From Climacium dendroides (lineage: Eukaryota > Streptophyta > Bryopsida > Hypnales > Climaciaceae), in the NCBI GenBank assembly GCA_950106755.1, contig OX467086.1, forward strand, positions 14,836,001 to 14,900,000: DNA of 64,000 nt, written 5' to 3'. Below are positions 11,153-23,627 of this stretch, piece by piece; position 1 is the first letter of the stretch; each line of letters starts with the position of its first letter. A model generated the notes under the pieces. It saw only the letters and a program-made list of their open reading frames with translations, ran no database searches and was not told the origin of the DNA. The position numbers and the translations under genes are program-made.

Positions 11153-13274
11153 TGCACTTCGAGATTGCGATGTTTACAAATGTGGGGTAACAGCTAGCGT
11201 CAGGACAGCGCTGTGGACGCTCTTATCTGTGTCGGTGCTTGCGCTTGTTTCTTCCTCTTGGCCTTTCGCAGATCTCCGCAGAGGTTGTGACAATGTGTGG
11301 ATGTTGGCGTGATTGCACCCGTTGGTGCAGAGAACAAACAGACCCACTCCGGCATGTGGGTTGCAGCGCGCGGCTCAGCAAACAGAACTCGCCTAAGCCG
11401 CGTCTCCGAAACGTGCAGCTCGATTGCAAGTTTGAAATGTGAAATCTCACCTACCTCAACGATCGTCAAGCTTTGGAAATCCCAGTATGTGGAGCTCCTC
11501 ACCATGGAAAAGATTGAGGACAGCGAGTAATACGAGAATCGATGGCGATGGCAGATCAATAATCTGAGTCGCAATTCAATGCAGAGAGCCGGTCGGAGTA
11601 CCGAAGTGCACAAAGATGTCGCTCTTGGAGGGAGACCGAGAGGATCCAAGGGTGATCGACAAAGCAGCAACCTGAAGGACGGTCCCCTGAAAAACACTTG
11701 GCAATCGTTGCAACGATGGGGCCGCTCCTGCAATTAATAATGATGAGGCTCGATCAGCTCCGATCCGAAAGCACGCAGCGTCTTTACGCTGGTCAAGCTT
11801 GCCTTTCTCCGCAAGCGATCACTTGAGTGTCACGTACCTCTCTCCAAGCAGCACTCGTAATTTCTGGCACTACCTCCACACTCGCTCTATTTTAAACTGG
11901 CAACGGGCTTGTATAGTTGGTTTCCCACCCCAAAAAATCTCGCAACGGTCGTCGCGCCAACTCCCCCCAGTCAAGCCGCTACCGACTCAAAATCCGACAA
12001 GTGTCCAGTTCCACGCACCGAAAGTGACCAGCAGCTTTAGTCGACGCCGTGCTCGCGTAGCCAGCCGCGCCAGCTTGCAGGAAATGATCGCAATACTCTC
12101 CCAAAGTCCCAGCCCGCCCCGAGCAAGAACTATTGATATAAAATTGCTTTATATGCGCCCAGCTCCGCCACCCTCCAAACATAGCTAGCTTTCGGATGTG
12201 GTTTGTTGAATTTTACCCCTGCAATGAAATTTCTTTCATTTGGGTCCAAAAAATACCATAAAAAACACTAGCTGGCTCCCCCAAAACTAATAAACTAGCG
12301 AAATTCCCGTAGTCCGTCGACGACGACAGCTCCGACTACTCCAGTCCAATCCTCCAAAGCTGGCGCGCCTGGAACGTGCCTTGCATCTTCACCAAGCGCT
12401 CGCTCCCGACCCCATGCCATGCAAAACCAGCTAGTCTACGATTCCCCATTTGGTCACGCAGCTTGCGCGATCCCCACCTTGGTAACCACCCGGGCATTTA
12501 GGCCGCCGGTGATGATGAACAGGAAGGACCTGCGGCATGCGCATCATGGCCGTCCGTGACACGGACAACGGCCGAGTCTGGTGGCGTCCACTGGGGTACC
12601 TGTCACTGCTGTCACCACCTTCGTCGTCGTCGTCGTCGTCAGGGTCGTAACGAAACCTTGATCAGGGTTTAACGTACGTTTCTTTGGGTGCCAAAAAAAG
12701 AAAAAAAGGAAAAAGGATCAGGGCTAGTGTTGCGGGGCTTGGATTCATAGTGGTGCCGTTGAAGATCGGCAAACTAAAGGGGAAAATGGAAAGCTGGGGT
12801 GGATGGCGTGACTGACCTGAATAGGGGCCCGCGAGCGCCGCGCCTCGCCTGGAGAGCAGCTAGTCGGTGGCGTGTTTCGGGGCGTCAACGCTCATTATGT
12901 GAGGGCCCGGAGGGTGATTCACAGGAACTGAATGGCAGTTAGTGGGATCCCCTGGTTTCTCTCGGTGTCAGCTTGTCAGTTCGGAGGGGGTTTTGCATTT
13001 ATTAAGCTGTAGCTCTCCACCACTTTGGAGGGGCTAGGGAGGGAGAGATTTGTAGGTTTGGGGGAATTTCTAGAAAGGGGCGCCTCACCGTTCACACTAC
13101 GTCCAAAGTCCCAAAATTCTGGAAATAAAAAATATCAAATGTGGGACTTGGGATCGCAGCACACTAAATCCTGCCCACGTAGTAATGTGGGCCCAACAGG
13201 GTAATGTGGGGTTCTCCAGGGGATAAAAGTAAAAACATGCCCCCTATTTTGAGCCATATCTAGGAGACCCTTCT
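11153..13274 (-). promoter_or_regulatory. GC-richer upstream region of the WD40 gene
   Basis: About 2 kb of clearly GC-richer DNA lies between the WD40 start and the repeat-rich region, consistent with a long leader and promoter. On the minus strand a TATA-like gcatataaagc lies near 12146-12156. A 177-codon minus frame at 11200-11733 has no domain and is probably leader sequence. A (GTC)n run lies at about 12621-12640. The start of transcription cannot be fixed from sequence. Confidence 0.4.
12621..12640 (+). repeat. (GTC)n trinucleotide microsatellite
   Basis: About six to seven GTC/CGT units in the GC-rich region upstream of the WD40 gene. Confidence 0.85.
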
Positions 13275-13527
13275 TACACTAAATAGTGAAATTAGGTTGC
13301 CCCACGCTAATTTCTTGACATTCTACACTATATAAATATGTACAATTTCTGTGGAAGGATGCACTAATGTAGGAGCCATGTGTGTTGCATGGGTTGGTGC
13401 ACTGGTTCATGGCTTGGGTTTAAAGAATTGCTTGTGCCTCCATCTGGAGAAGTGTTGAGTCATGAGGTAACTTTCCTTAGTAAGGCAACCTAATTGTTAA
13501 GGCAACCTAATTTCACTATTTAGTGTA
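13275..13527. mobile_element. Small element with perfect 27-bp terminal inverted repeats
   Basis: Positions 13275-13301 (starting TACACTAAATAGTGAAAT) are the exact reverse complement of 13501-13527. The arms begin with TA, compatible with a TA target, and contain the near-palindrome CACTAAATAGTG. An extra partial arm (ggcaacctaattgtt) lies at 13485-13499. The interior is about 200 bp and non-coding. Confidence 0.8.
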
Positions 13528-13821
13528 GCTAATTTGAGATCTCTGATTGCAAATATGAATTCGAAATTTATAAAAAGAAATTATGTGGATTTAAAAAAAA
13601 AAATGCATTTTCTCTTGGTGTAAATCCAACCTATTGGGCCCATTTCGTGGGTGGGGTTTAATGTCCACCCTTGAAATCAACATGTTTTTTTTTTTGCAAT
13701 ATTTCGCCAGTTCTCACATAAAGAAACAAATACTATGATGTCTCTCCAAATATAATGCAATGGCATGTTGCCAAGAACACAAGTTCTATAGTTTAAAAAA
13801 AAGGTTGTTTGGGATTTTATA

Positions 13822-14237
13822 AGGTAGACAAGCCTATTACCACCCTAATTTGCAATTTGAAAATCTTGGGGTCAAATCCAAGAAGGGCACATATTTTTCA
13901 AAGGTGTGCGCTTATTTCATGAATCAAACTCGAGTGCAATTATAATTTTTCAATTAAAATTATAATTTCTAGGAATTTTTGAAGTGGTTTGCCATGAAGT
14001 TACACAATCCTCCATAGAATGGAGTCATAAACCTTCCTATAAACAATCCATAACCGCCTTTTTATGTATCTAATGGCACTTAAGTATTTATCAATATATG
14101 ATTGACATGTTATCCCTTATGAACATTAATATATTAGTTTTGTCAAAAAATGAATGGATTCGAATGTTTTTGTAGATGGACTTGGGGCCAAAAAAGGAAT
14201 GGAATTAGGTAGTGAATGAAATTGGATTGGTCTACTT
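13822..14237 (+). mobile_element. TA-flanked MITE, family G, copy 1
   Basis: Starts TA|AGGTAGACAAGCC at 13820 and ends GGTCTACTT|TA at 14239. The ends are short imperfect inverted repeats flanked by TA. It aligns along its length in the same orientation with 31122-31534. Non-coding. Confidence 0.75.
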
Positions 14238-14415
14238 TAGTGTGAAAATCGGCTAGTCTTAACTCTGAGTTCTAAATTGTCTCATGTTTAATATTAAAGA
14301 GCAATCAAGTGCCAATATAAGTGTCAAAAAGTCAAAAACTCATTTGGAGTGCACTTTTAGCATCAAATCTACATTGAACATATTGTAAAGAATTTCAGCT
14401 TATAAGGATATTTAA

Positions 14416-16248
14416 CCCCTAAAGTCCCAAGGCCTCTTTTCCATCAAAAACCACTTAAAATTGCCATTTCTATAGCAAAGAACAAAAAATAATTTAAAAT
14501 ATTTATTTTACATATCTAATCATATAATCTTGTATTAGACTAGTATAAGAATGTTTGAAAGAAATTTCACAAACTTTGACCTTGTAGATTGCAAGATATT
14601 TCTGTTTAAAGTGAGGGAAACGAATTTTTTGCACCTTGTTCAACTACATTATTTTGGCTTTGAACCTTCATAATTTATAATTTTTGTTCTATTGATTTTA
14701 AATTTCTAATTTTATATGATAAAAAATTGAGTTGAGAGTATAGGAAAAAAATTCAAAAAACACACACTTAGTTTTTCACTCATTAAAAAATTGTTAAATA
14801 GAAGTAGATTCAAGATTAAAGGAAAATCTAAATTGTTAATAGCCCTAAGATGGAATTGAAATACACTAATCTCAACAATGAGATTGTTCTAGTAAGAGAT
14901 CTTAACCTTGTGAAACTTTTTTTCTTAACCCCTAAAGGACCATTGTCCCTTCGGGGGACAAATGTGTTTTCGGGCAAGTACCTACGGTCTGAAATTTTGT
15001 CGTGATTTTTTGAAACTTTTTTTGAATATAGAATTATTGATAAGCTTTGTGGTAATATAATTTTTTTCACATTAGGTGCCTGGAAACAAAAGTTATGATC
15101 AAATAAGCTCAAAATATGAGACGGGGGGCAGTTCGGGCAGCAAAAAAAATTCAAAATTTTGAACTTTTTTTTCTGAATTTTTTTTCTTGTAGATTATATT
15201 TTTTCTACATAGGAAGCTTTGATTCATTCCATTTGGACTTTTTATGAGAAAGTTATGGACAATCTTGTTTTTTGGGCAATTAGAGCATCTTCCAGAAAAA
15301 ATAACTTATAGAATTCATTTCTGAATGCAATTTTTACAATTTTTCTGAAGAAAAGATTTTACATGATTTTGTTTGCTTGCTAGAACAATCTCACTATTGG
15401 GATTAGTGCATTTTAATTCCATCTTAAAGATATTAATAATTTAGATTTTCCTTCTTTCTCATACCTATTTCTACTTAACAATTTTTTTAAGCATGAAAAT
15501 TAAGTTTTATAAAAAGAAAACTCCCTAGACTCTCAACTCAGTTTCACACAATAAGGATTTAAAGTTCAAAACTCTATAGTGCAAAAGATTAAAGTTAAAA
15601 AAGTTCAATGTCAAATAATCCAGTCTTGCAAGGTGCTAAGAAAATTGTTTTTTTCACTTTAAAGGCAAATATCTTTTAATCTATGTGGTCAAAAGTTCTG
15701 AAATTTTTTCCACACATTTTCATACTAGTAAGATATAAGATCCTACGGTTCGATGTGTAGAAAAAATAATTTTCAAATTTTTTTACTCTTTGCTACAGAA
15801 ATGACAATTTTGAGTGTTTTTTGGTAGAAATAAGGTCTTGGTCCTTTAGGGGTTAAATTGTGAAAATTGAGGTAAAAAATGATTCCTACGAGTTATTTTT
15901 TCCTAGAAGATGCTCTAATTGCCCCCAAAACAAGATTGTCCATAACTTTCACATAACAAATTCAAATGGAATAAATCAAAACTTTGCATTTACATAAAAA
16001 CATAATCTATTAAAAAAATTACTTTAAGGTTTTATGAAGGGTTTTTTTGCCCACTAAACTAAAGAAAGGGCTTTTGTGCCATAACTTTTGCTCTTGGGCT
16101 CCAATTGAAATAAAAACTATATTTTGGAGAAGCTAATGTATTTTCCTATCTTTTCAAAAAAATTCAAAAAATCACGACAAATATTGAGACTGTAGGAGCT
16201 TGCCCCAAATCCATTGTATCCCTCAAGAGGACAATGGGACTTTAGGGA
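14416..16248 (+). mobile_element. TTAA-flanked MITE (AB type) interrupted by a second copy
   Basis: The left end is TTAA|CCCCTAAAGTCCC at 14412 and the right end is GACTTTAGGGA|TTAA at 16252. Without the 928 bp inner insertion plus duplication it is about 905 bp, close to the uninterrupted 916 bp relative at 32643-33558. Non-coding. Confidence 0.85.
14929..15852 (-). mobile_element. TTAA-flanked MITE (AB type), nested, opposite orientation
   Basis: A complete 924 bp element bounded by TTAA at 14925-14928 and 15853-15856, with ends CCCCTAAAGGACCA and its inverse GGTCCTTTAGGGG. It lies reversed inside a relative. The paralogue at 33100-33200 carries the matching site with a single TTAA (33153-33156), which shows the 4-bp TTAA target duplication directly. 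Confidence 0.88.
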
Positions 16249-16252
16249 TTAA

Positions 16253-17731
16253 TATGGTGTTTGTCTCGTCATTTTATATTCAAAAAAATTGTAGAGACTT
16301 GGAATTGAGTTGGGTTTTTATTTTTGCTTCATCCAATTTAGCTTTCAAGTTGCACTACCTCAATTCTAAAACTCTCAAAAAAGTGTTGCCATGTAGAAGT
16401 TCTAAAGTGATGTAGGATTTTGGACATAGGACATACTACAGCCAAAGGTCACCTTCAATGAAAAATAATTAAAAATTTTAAACCCAATTTATTTAAAAAA
16501 TTAACAAGTCACCTTGCCAAATACAAATAAACTTAATTATAATTAAAGTCAAAATGCTAGAAAATTTGACAATGAATAGTCAAAGGTGGCCTAGTTGAAG
16601 GCTTCAAAGTTCTGCAAAATAGATGGAACCAAATGCTTTTTAAGATGGACAGCATAATAGAATAAATTTTTTCAAAAAAAATTGAACTTAGAAAAGTTGT
16701 TAAATCAAGCTAACTTTCATCTCTAAGAACCCATTTGTGATTTTGAGCCTCCCAAAATAATTTTATGGACAAAATTTGAAGAGGGATGGAATGGACTTTT
16801 TTTTGACATTTTCAAACTAGGTATGAGCGGTTGAACTTCTACTAATCCTGATTTACATTTTCCACATGAATTGTTTTACCTCCTACCACCCCTTTTGTAT
16901 AAAGAGATTGTCTAAACATTTTCATTCATCCACAATAGAAGTGACTTTCAAATCTATATGAAGTGGTTGCCTAATAATTTTAATATTTTTTTATTTTAAT
17001 ACTAAATTTTTAAGAAATGATTTTTTAGAGTGCAAAGCTCATTTGGGACTTTAATTAATTATTCAACAAAAATGTGCCAAAGTTAACCTCTAGCTTGGGT
17101 AGTGTGAAGCCCCAAATCTTAACTTTCAATTTTCCACCAATTAAATTTTGAGGATTCAATGGAACTTAAGACATTAAGACATAGTGTAAAGCAATCATAA
17201 GGAAAGTCCACCACCTAAGGGCATCCTCAATTGATTATGCATTGAGACTCAAGAGTAACAATAACACATAGTGGGCCAAATACAAATGAAGAAAACAAAG
17301 ACTTTATGCCACTTACAAGCAACTCCCTATGAACAATTTGCCCTCCAACGTGGCAATTGGCCTTTTGTTGTGCCCATCATCAAATATAGTATTGTTTATT
17401 CAACCCAATGATTTTACAAGTTTCCAATCTCATTGCTCCAATACAACAAAATCCTACAAGCACCAACAAAAAGAAGCTCTAAAATAATTGATAGGTTGGC
17501 CTTTAGCCAAATGGATGCATTGAAGAGCATTGATTGACAAATGGCTCAACATTTTGAAAGAATCCTTAAATCACTCTTCAATTAGTGTTTGTTGTGGCCA
17601 AGTTTCAAGACTACATTGAGGATGACTTAAAGGTTTGGTGCAAATGAAAGTATGTTTTGTACACCTACCATTATTGTAGCCCCTATTTTTTGCATCATTA
17701 TATTCAATTAATAACCTAAAAATAGAATTGT
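16253..17731. other. AT-rich intergenic DNA, nothing recognised
   Basis: No frame with protein character and no repeat with clear ends. Confidence 0.5.
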
Positions 17732-17915
17732 CACTACAAAAAAAGGTGTTTTAATTATAGTCCTAGTAGTATAGTCCCAGAAGTAATGCCTTTTTAAGAT
17801 ATTTTTAGTAAAATATAACTAGAAATTCATGTGTTTTCAGTAAAATTTTACTAAAGATATCCTAAAAATCATTACTTATAGGATTGTACTTGAAACACCC
17901 TTTTCTCTTGTAGTG
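17732..17915 (+). mobile_element. Miniature CACTA-type element, copy 1
   Basis: 184 bp starting CACTACAAAAAAAGGTG and ending CTTTTCTCTTGTAGTG, the classic plant CACTA (EnSpm) termini. It is flanked by the 3-bp direct repeat TGT (17729-17731 and 17916-17918). Interior hairpin arms contain 'tagtcctagtagtatagtcc'. Confidence 0.88.
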
Positions 17916-17918
17916 TGT

Positions 17919-19607
17919 CATCCTTCTCCAAGTTCTTTTCATATTCATGATGCAAAAATCTCATAAGATAAAGATGACTATTCTATATTTAAGTTTTGAA
18001 ATTTAAAGAGGGTTTAAATAGTGACTCAACTAGGTGGGGGTTGCAATTGGGTGTATTTTACTTAGCAATACTGCGTTATGGATTGAAAGTTCAAGAATTA
18101 TGGAGGATATGAAAATGGGACATATATCAAAAGCATTAGTGGCATGTTGGGGCCCAATATTCTTAAGAATTCATTCCTTACATGTATCTTATAGAAATGT
18201 GACCAATGGATATAGAAGGAGGAGCATTATCAAGGCATCAATCACCTCCAAACATATTATTCCATTACTATCTTGGTATGGAATAAGAACTCAAGAGTAT
18301 TGTTATCCTCCCACAATTCGTAACTCAAATGAAGCTTCAAAGTACAATTGACTTCAAATAAGAACACAAATATATATAAATAACATAATACTTTCACAAG
18401 GACCTCAAACCACTCGATTGTAGAGAGGGATAAATTTTCAAAAGAGAATCTCCTCACCCTTAAGCTCCATCTTTAAGATAGACTAGGTTTTTTTCTACCT
18501 TTAGCTTTCTATTCCTGATTCGATCTATAATCATTCACCAAAATAAGAGTTCTAATTATACTTAGAAGTATTCTAAATATGAATTCACCTCTTATCAAAA
18601 AAATTGTCCTCCACGTATAGTTACCTAACTCTAAGTTCTAGTACACTTGTCTTCATGTGGGAGTTGTCTAACTCCAATGCATTGTCTACTTCTCAAATCC
18701 ACCATCCACAGATATCTATCTACATGCATTTGGGAGTTGTCTAATTCTAGTATACAAATCCGCCATCTACAAGTATCAATCTCTAGGCAATCTTTGCTTG
18801 CACACTAGTGCATATTCCATTAAGATTAGTCCATCCATCAATGAATTTATCCATCAAAACTCATAACAAGTACTATTATTCAAAGGGTATCAAAATTACT
18901 AAGTAGATACAAGAATATTTCATCCCTAAATTGTGATCCCTACTTGAATTGACTAGTGCATGTTCTTGCTTACAAGCTATAGGGTTTGGACTAGTGTGGT
19001 TAAAGTATATCATGATTTCATCAACACCTAAAAACTATAAACATAAAGAGAGGTGATGGATATCAATTGATATCCTTGTTGATATCTCAAATAAACCATA
19101 ATTTAAGATTTTTGTTTAGAATATCCTCCACCTATACATCACTAGTTTCAAGGTCATTGGTAGGAATTCTTAGCATCTTTCTATATATACAAAATTTATA
19201 TTTTATTTTAGTACACATGAAATGGGATGTACAGAAAGCATGTCTTACACCACCTATGTTTTTTTAGAGGCATTTTCCTTGAAGGACAAGAAACCAAATT
19301 AAATTGTTTCATATCTTTTAGTCCATTAAAGAGTTAGTTATGATTTACTAAAACCAATAATTCCTTTTTTTGGCCATTTGGAACACTTTTTGAATATACT
19401 CATGATGTTAAATCAAATATTCCATCTAGTTTTAATTGAAAATATTAAAAATTGTCACATTAGTCAACTTCAATTAATTACATTAGAGTTTATACATGTT
19501 AATGTGACCTTCTTTTTCAATCCGATACTAATAATGATATTTAGTTTTATGCTACATTTAAAGTTATTTATTAAACTCACTCTAATTCTCATTTAGTTGA
19601 CAAATAA
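17919..19607. other. AT-rich intergenic DNA, nothing recognised
   Basis: Open frames up to 105 codons occur (e.g. from 18034), but composition is biased and no domain or motif is recognised. Confidence 0.5.
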
Positions 19608-19792
19608 CATCACAAAAAAGGGGTGTTTTAAGTATAGTCCTAGTAGCATAGTCCCATACATAATGACTTTTTAGGAGATTTTTAGTAAAATTTAACTAGA
19701 AATATATGTATTTTCAGTAAAAATTTATTGAAAATCTTCATAAGATCATTATTTATAGGACTATGCTTAAAACACTCATTTCTCTTGTAGTG
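19608..19792 (+). mobile_element. Miniature CACTA-type element, copy 2
   Basis: 185 bp, same orientation and same internal sequence as 17732-17915, with a slightly damaged left end (CATCACAAAAAAGGGG) and a right end TCTCTTGTAGTG. The flanking triplets TAA/TAG no longer match exactly, so it is probably older. Confidence 0.8.
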
Positions 19793-20797
19793 TAGTGTTC
19801 AAATTGATGTTTAGTGTTGATAGTATTGGCGGTATTTTTGACATTTAGTGCACTACATGTAAGCATGAAGTCTACTAAAATTTACAATAGCTAATATTTA
19901 GTGTTAGTAACGCTAGTAATATTTTTGAAATTCATAGTTAGCATTCATAAATTTATTGTTGCAAATACTGAACATCATTATTAGTATAGTGGTCTTTCCT
20001 TCTCTCGAACCTTCTGTATCTTATTTGACGTATCAACTTATTACTACCAATTTTATGTGCATGCTTTGTTGGTTGATTAACTTTTCAATGCAACAAAGGT
20101 AAAGGTTTTTGGCTTTTGATATTAATGGAGGGGAATAAGTAGGCACTAAGTACACATGAATAATGTTTTGGATTTGCATTGACAATGATTTTTTTTAAAC
20201 TCACTAGACACTAGAGTTAATTGTAAAGTTTGTCCTGTGTTTATAAACAGGTGTCAAATGAAGGTTTAACTATGAATAGTACTAAAAGAAACATAGCACC
20301 AAACTCATTTGGACCTTAGTTTTGGTGCTCCAAGGAATTTTGTCTTGTGTTTTTCCCAAACTTTGACTATGAGTCCTAAACTATATACACTTTACAATTA
20401 ATTCTAAAATAGGTTTTTTTCTCACACCATAAAAAAATTGATTTTGGTCATTTCACCTAATTAATTTAGGGTATCTTGACTTGTACTTCAAGTGTTCCAT
20501 GGTACAAGAAGATTTATTTTTATTGTACTATGTGGAACCTACCCCCTATTTTAGTGTGATTAATATTATATTTTGTCCTTCTCAACTAATTTTGAGTTCA
20601 TTAATTTCAAATATGAAATAAAGTTTTCCATATCTTATTGTTCGTGGTAAATACTATGTCTTTATATTTACAAGAAGGAAAGTTTTAGAGGCTCCAAATT
20701 TTCCATAAAGAATAGGCATAATACTATTTTTATAGGGATCCCGGTTACTACTTTACTAACAATTACAACTTTTCAAATAAGTTCATTTGTTGATGTA
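19793..20797. other. AT-rich intergenic DNA, nothing recognised
   Basis: No coding frame or bounded repeat seen. Confidence 0.5.
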
Positions 20798-21090
20798 AGG
20801 TGGGTACCCCCAAATTGCCACTTTCTGCTATTGTGACTAGTTACTATTATGAGATTGGTCAAATTTTTATTGATTTTCTTGTTGGCAAGTGAAAGGAGGT
20901 TTCAACCCCACCCAAAGAATGCAACATTTGGGTAAGTATGCAAAAGTTATAAACTCAAGGGTTAAAGTTTCTTTGGTAGATGTTCTAAAATCATTTCTTC
21001 CACATATTTACGTATTGATTTTGGAAATGTACACATAGTGGTGATGGTGATTTTGGGCATGGTGCAATTTGGGTTTTATCCACTTTCCAC
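20798..21090 (+). mobile_element. TA-flanked MITE, family H, degenerate copy
   Basis: Starts TA|AGGTGGGTACCCCCAA at 20796 and follows the copy at 34225-34496 through 'ttcttgttggcaagtgaaag' and 'catttcttccac'. The right end is diverged (caatttgggttttatcc). Confidence 0.65.
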
Positions 21091-21132
21091 AACATGAGGT
21101 TGCAAAGAATTTTTGGGGTTCAGGAGGATATG

Positions 21133-21593
21133 AGGTAAACCAGCCCATTGTGGTCAGAATGAGGAGTTTGGCATCATCTTGTTGCTGAAATTTTTCAATT
21201 TTCTTCTTACATTAGTACAAGTGTGAGAAATAGCAAGTGCAATTGAAATTAATTTTTTTTGACAAAGTATGAATTTGCTAGAAATTTCTGAAGCATTGAG
21301 CCCAAAGGAGTCTGTAGACTACCTTAAGACCACTAAAATCTGAATCTGTAATGCTCATCTCACTGCCTAATGCAGTCAAAATATTTTCTATTACAGAAGG
21401 CCAAAAAAATCAATTTTTACAATGGACTTCGCACTGAAAACTCAGAAGTTCCTAATGAGGTCAGTGTTCACTCCATTGCTGTCATGTAAGACATGCATTG
21501 TTGCCCACATCCCACATCCTGGAAAAAAACCACAATGGGTCATTTCTTAGGCAACCACAATGGGTCATTTGACCGCAATGGGCTGTCTTACCT
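21133..21593 (-). mobile_element. TA-flanked MITE, family J, copy 1
   Basis: Ends AGGTAAACCAGCCCATTG and the inverse of AGGTAAGACAGCCCATTG, followed by TA at 21594-21595. It is an inverted copy of 40321-40789. Near the right end the motif 'ccacaatgggtcattt' is duplicated. Confidence 0.78.
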
Positions 21594-21769
21594 TAAAGGA
21601 CAAGCTGCAAGTGAAACAACCTATCAACCAAACTTATAACAAACAAATTCAGAGCTGCACGGTAGAGTTCTCCAGATATAATTGAGGTTAGCATACGAGT
21701 ACCGACTTCTGCAAGGTAAACTATTGCTGGCAATGTTGATTTAAAAAAAATAAAATTCAACACTTAAAA

Positions 21770-22170
21770 AGACAAATTGGAGAATTGGGGAGAGCAATTT
21801 TTTTTTTGATAAAGTATGAATTTATTTTATGAGTTTTTGAAGTGCGCTATCCAATTGACCCAAAAGAGTCTTCAAACTACCCCAAACCAACAAAAAGTGT
21901 ATCCATATTGATCATCTTAAAGTGATCACAATATTTGCTAATATGGCCACAACTTGAAGGCTTGAAAAATCACTTCATGTGATGAATTTACATTCAAAAG
22001 GTGGAAGTTCTTATTGTAGTTATTAATCATTCCATCATTGTCATTCAAGACATTGATTGTGGCTATTAACTCAACTTAATTTAGTCCGAATCTCTTTTTT
22101 TTTGCAAAAAGTTTATCATGGGTTTATGTAAGAGTTGGATGGATGATTCCTTAGGTGTCTATGATGGGTC
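21770..22170 (-). mobile_element. MITE family J, decayed copy without clear ends
   Basis: The stretch from 'gataaagtatgaattt' through 'caagacattgattgtgg' follows copy 1 in order, but the terminal repeats are unrecognisable. Confidence 0.55.
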
Positions 22171-23142
22171 TTTTGCTTATGTTTGTGCAAAATGGACTAA
22201 TGTTAAAAATCTTGCATTGCATCAAATGGTACAAGTACTAATATAACACAATGTAGGTTAATACATTATAATCTATATTGCTACATAGTTTGGTGTAAGC
22301 AAATTCATTTTTTATATTTCAATTTTTGAAATCATAAATTTGATGTTAGCTATTTGGATTGAAAAATAGGAGCATGTATAAGCCTACACCCTACATTTTA
22401 CATAGGTTGCATTTTCTAACTTTGAAATTCAACACAAAGATAAGAAAATTTATACATTTGCTTGCAATTTGTTATTGGAAAGATTTGAATGTTTGGTTTC
22501 AAGTCCAAAATTGCTTCACTAGAAAAAAATATTACTAAGTATGATTTTGATATGGTTGTAAACATGACAAGGTCATTAAGTATTATACAAACTATTCTAT
22601 CAAATGCTTGGAATATACAAAATCTATTGCAAAATACACCATTGAATGTGCATCACATTCAACATACCATAACACCACCAAGGACACTTCCAAGTGTTTT
22701 TGAAGTTGAATTCTATGTATACAAATGTACACTATCATATTTTCAATTCAAAAAGAACAATGTTTAGAAAGTAGGTAATGAAAATTGCGTTTTTCAAAGG
22801 ACTTTTGTGGGATTAGGGTTTAGGAAAGTTTTAGAATTATGCACATGATCCAACTCATATTCAGTCCAATAGACAACAATATAGCAAATTCATAGTTCTA
22901 GAATTATGAAAGTTCTCCGTTGTACTAGGTATTAGCTTAAAGGGAAACCATCCTATCATAGACAAAAGACCCATCATAGACACGTAGGGAATGACCTCTC
23001 CAAGTCTTGCATGAATAAGTTGCAAACTTTTTCTGAAAATTGAGGTTTTGGCTACAATAGGTTGCATTGGTGACAAACCCAACATTCCAAAGTTAAAGGG
23101 GAAGAGTTTGCATCAAATTGAATTGCACAATATTCACCTAGA
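22171..23142. other. AT-rich intergenic DNA, nothing recognised
   Basis: A 92-codon frame at 22489-22767 has no recognisable motif and was not accepted as a gene. Confidence 0.45.
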
Positions 23143-23207
23143 CTCTAAAATTGCCCACCTCCTCAAATGTTCACTATTTGTACATTAGGAGGTGGGCGAT
23201 ATTAGAG
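23143..23207. repeat. Inverted repeat (hairpin) at the edge of a family K element
   Basis: The arms CTCTAAAATTGCCCACCTCC (from 23143) and its near inverse (23187-23207) flank a 22-base loop. The right arm is the start of the K element, so this may be a partial end duplication. Confidence 0.75.
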
Positions 23208-23397
23208 CCCCATACCCTTTCAACTTCAAAAATTCAAAACTAATTCCACAAAGCTCCAAAAAATATGAAACAAATTGGGTTAGATGTCAATTCCATTTGT
23301 CGTTCAAGGAAAATTTACTGAGGATTATTTTAAGAAGATTCACCTCCCCAAATTCAGGTTTCAGTTCTCACATGGTTGCTTTATGGACCTCCTACCT
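23188..23397 (-). mobile_element. TA-flanked MITE, family K, copy 1
   Basis: Flanked by TA at 23186-23187 and 23398-23399. Read on the minus strand it starts AGGTAGGAGGTCCATAAAG and ends GCCCACCTCC. It is the inverted counterpart of 29998-30220, sharing for example 'aactaattccacaaagctcc'. Confidence 0.68.
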
Positions 23398-23627
23398 TAC
23401 ATTCTTCAAAATCTGACACGTGTGATTAGGACACAATAGTACATATCCTACTTAGGAAAATATCATGGACAGGGCATTCATCACACAGGAAGAGCCTGAT
23501 GCTTTAGGCCATATAGAACCAGATAGACTGTACCCAAAACATTGTAGCTCACTACTAACAGTAGCATACAAAATTTCACGACTACAGGAGCATACAAATT
23601 TCATGACTGCCTGCTTTCATGCTTAAC

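Noticed and set aside
11200..11733. 177-codon minus-strand frame upstream of the WD40 gene
   Set aside because: No domain or motif, overlapping frames of equal length on both strands, and position fits the leader or promoter of the WD40 gene.
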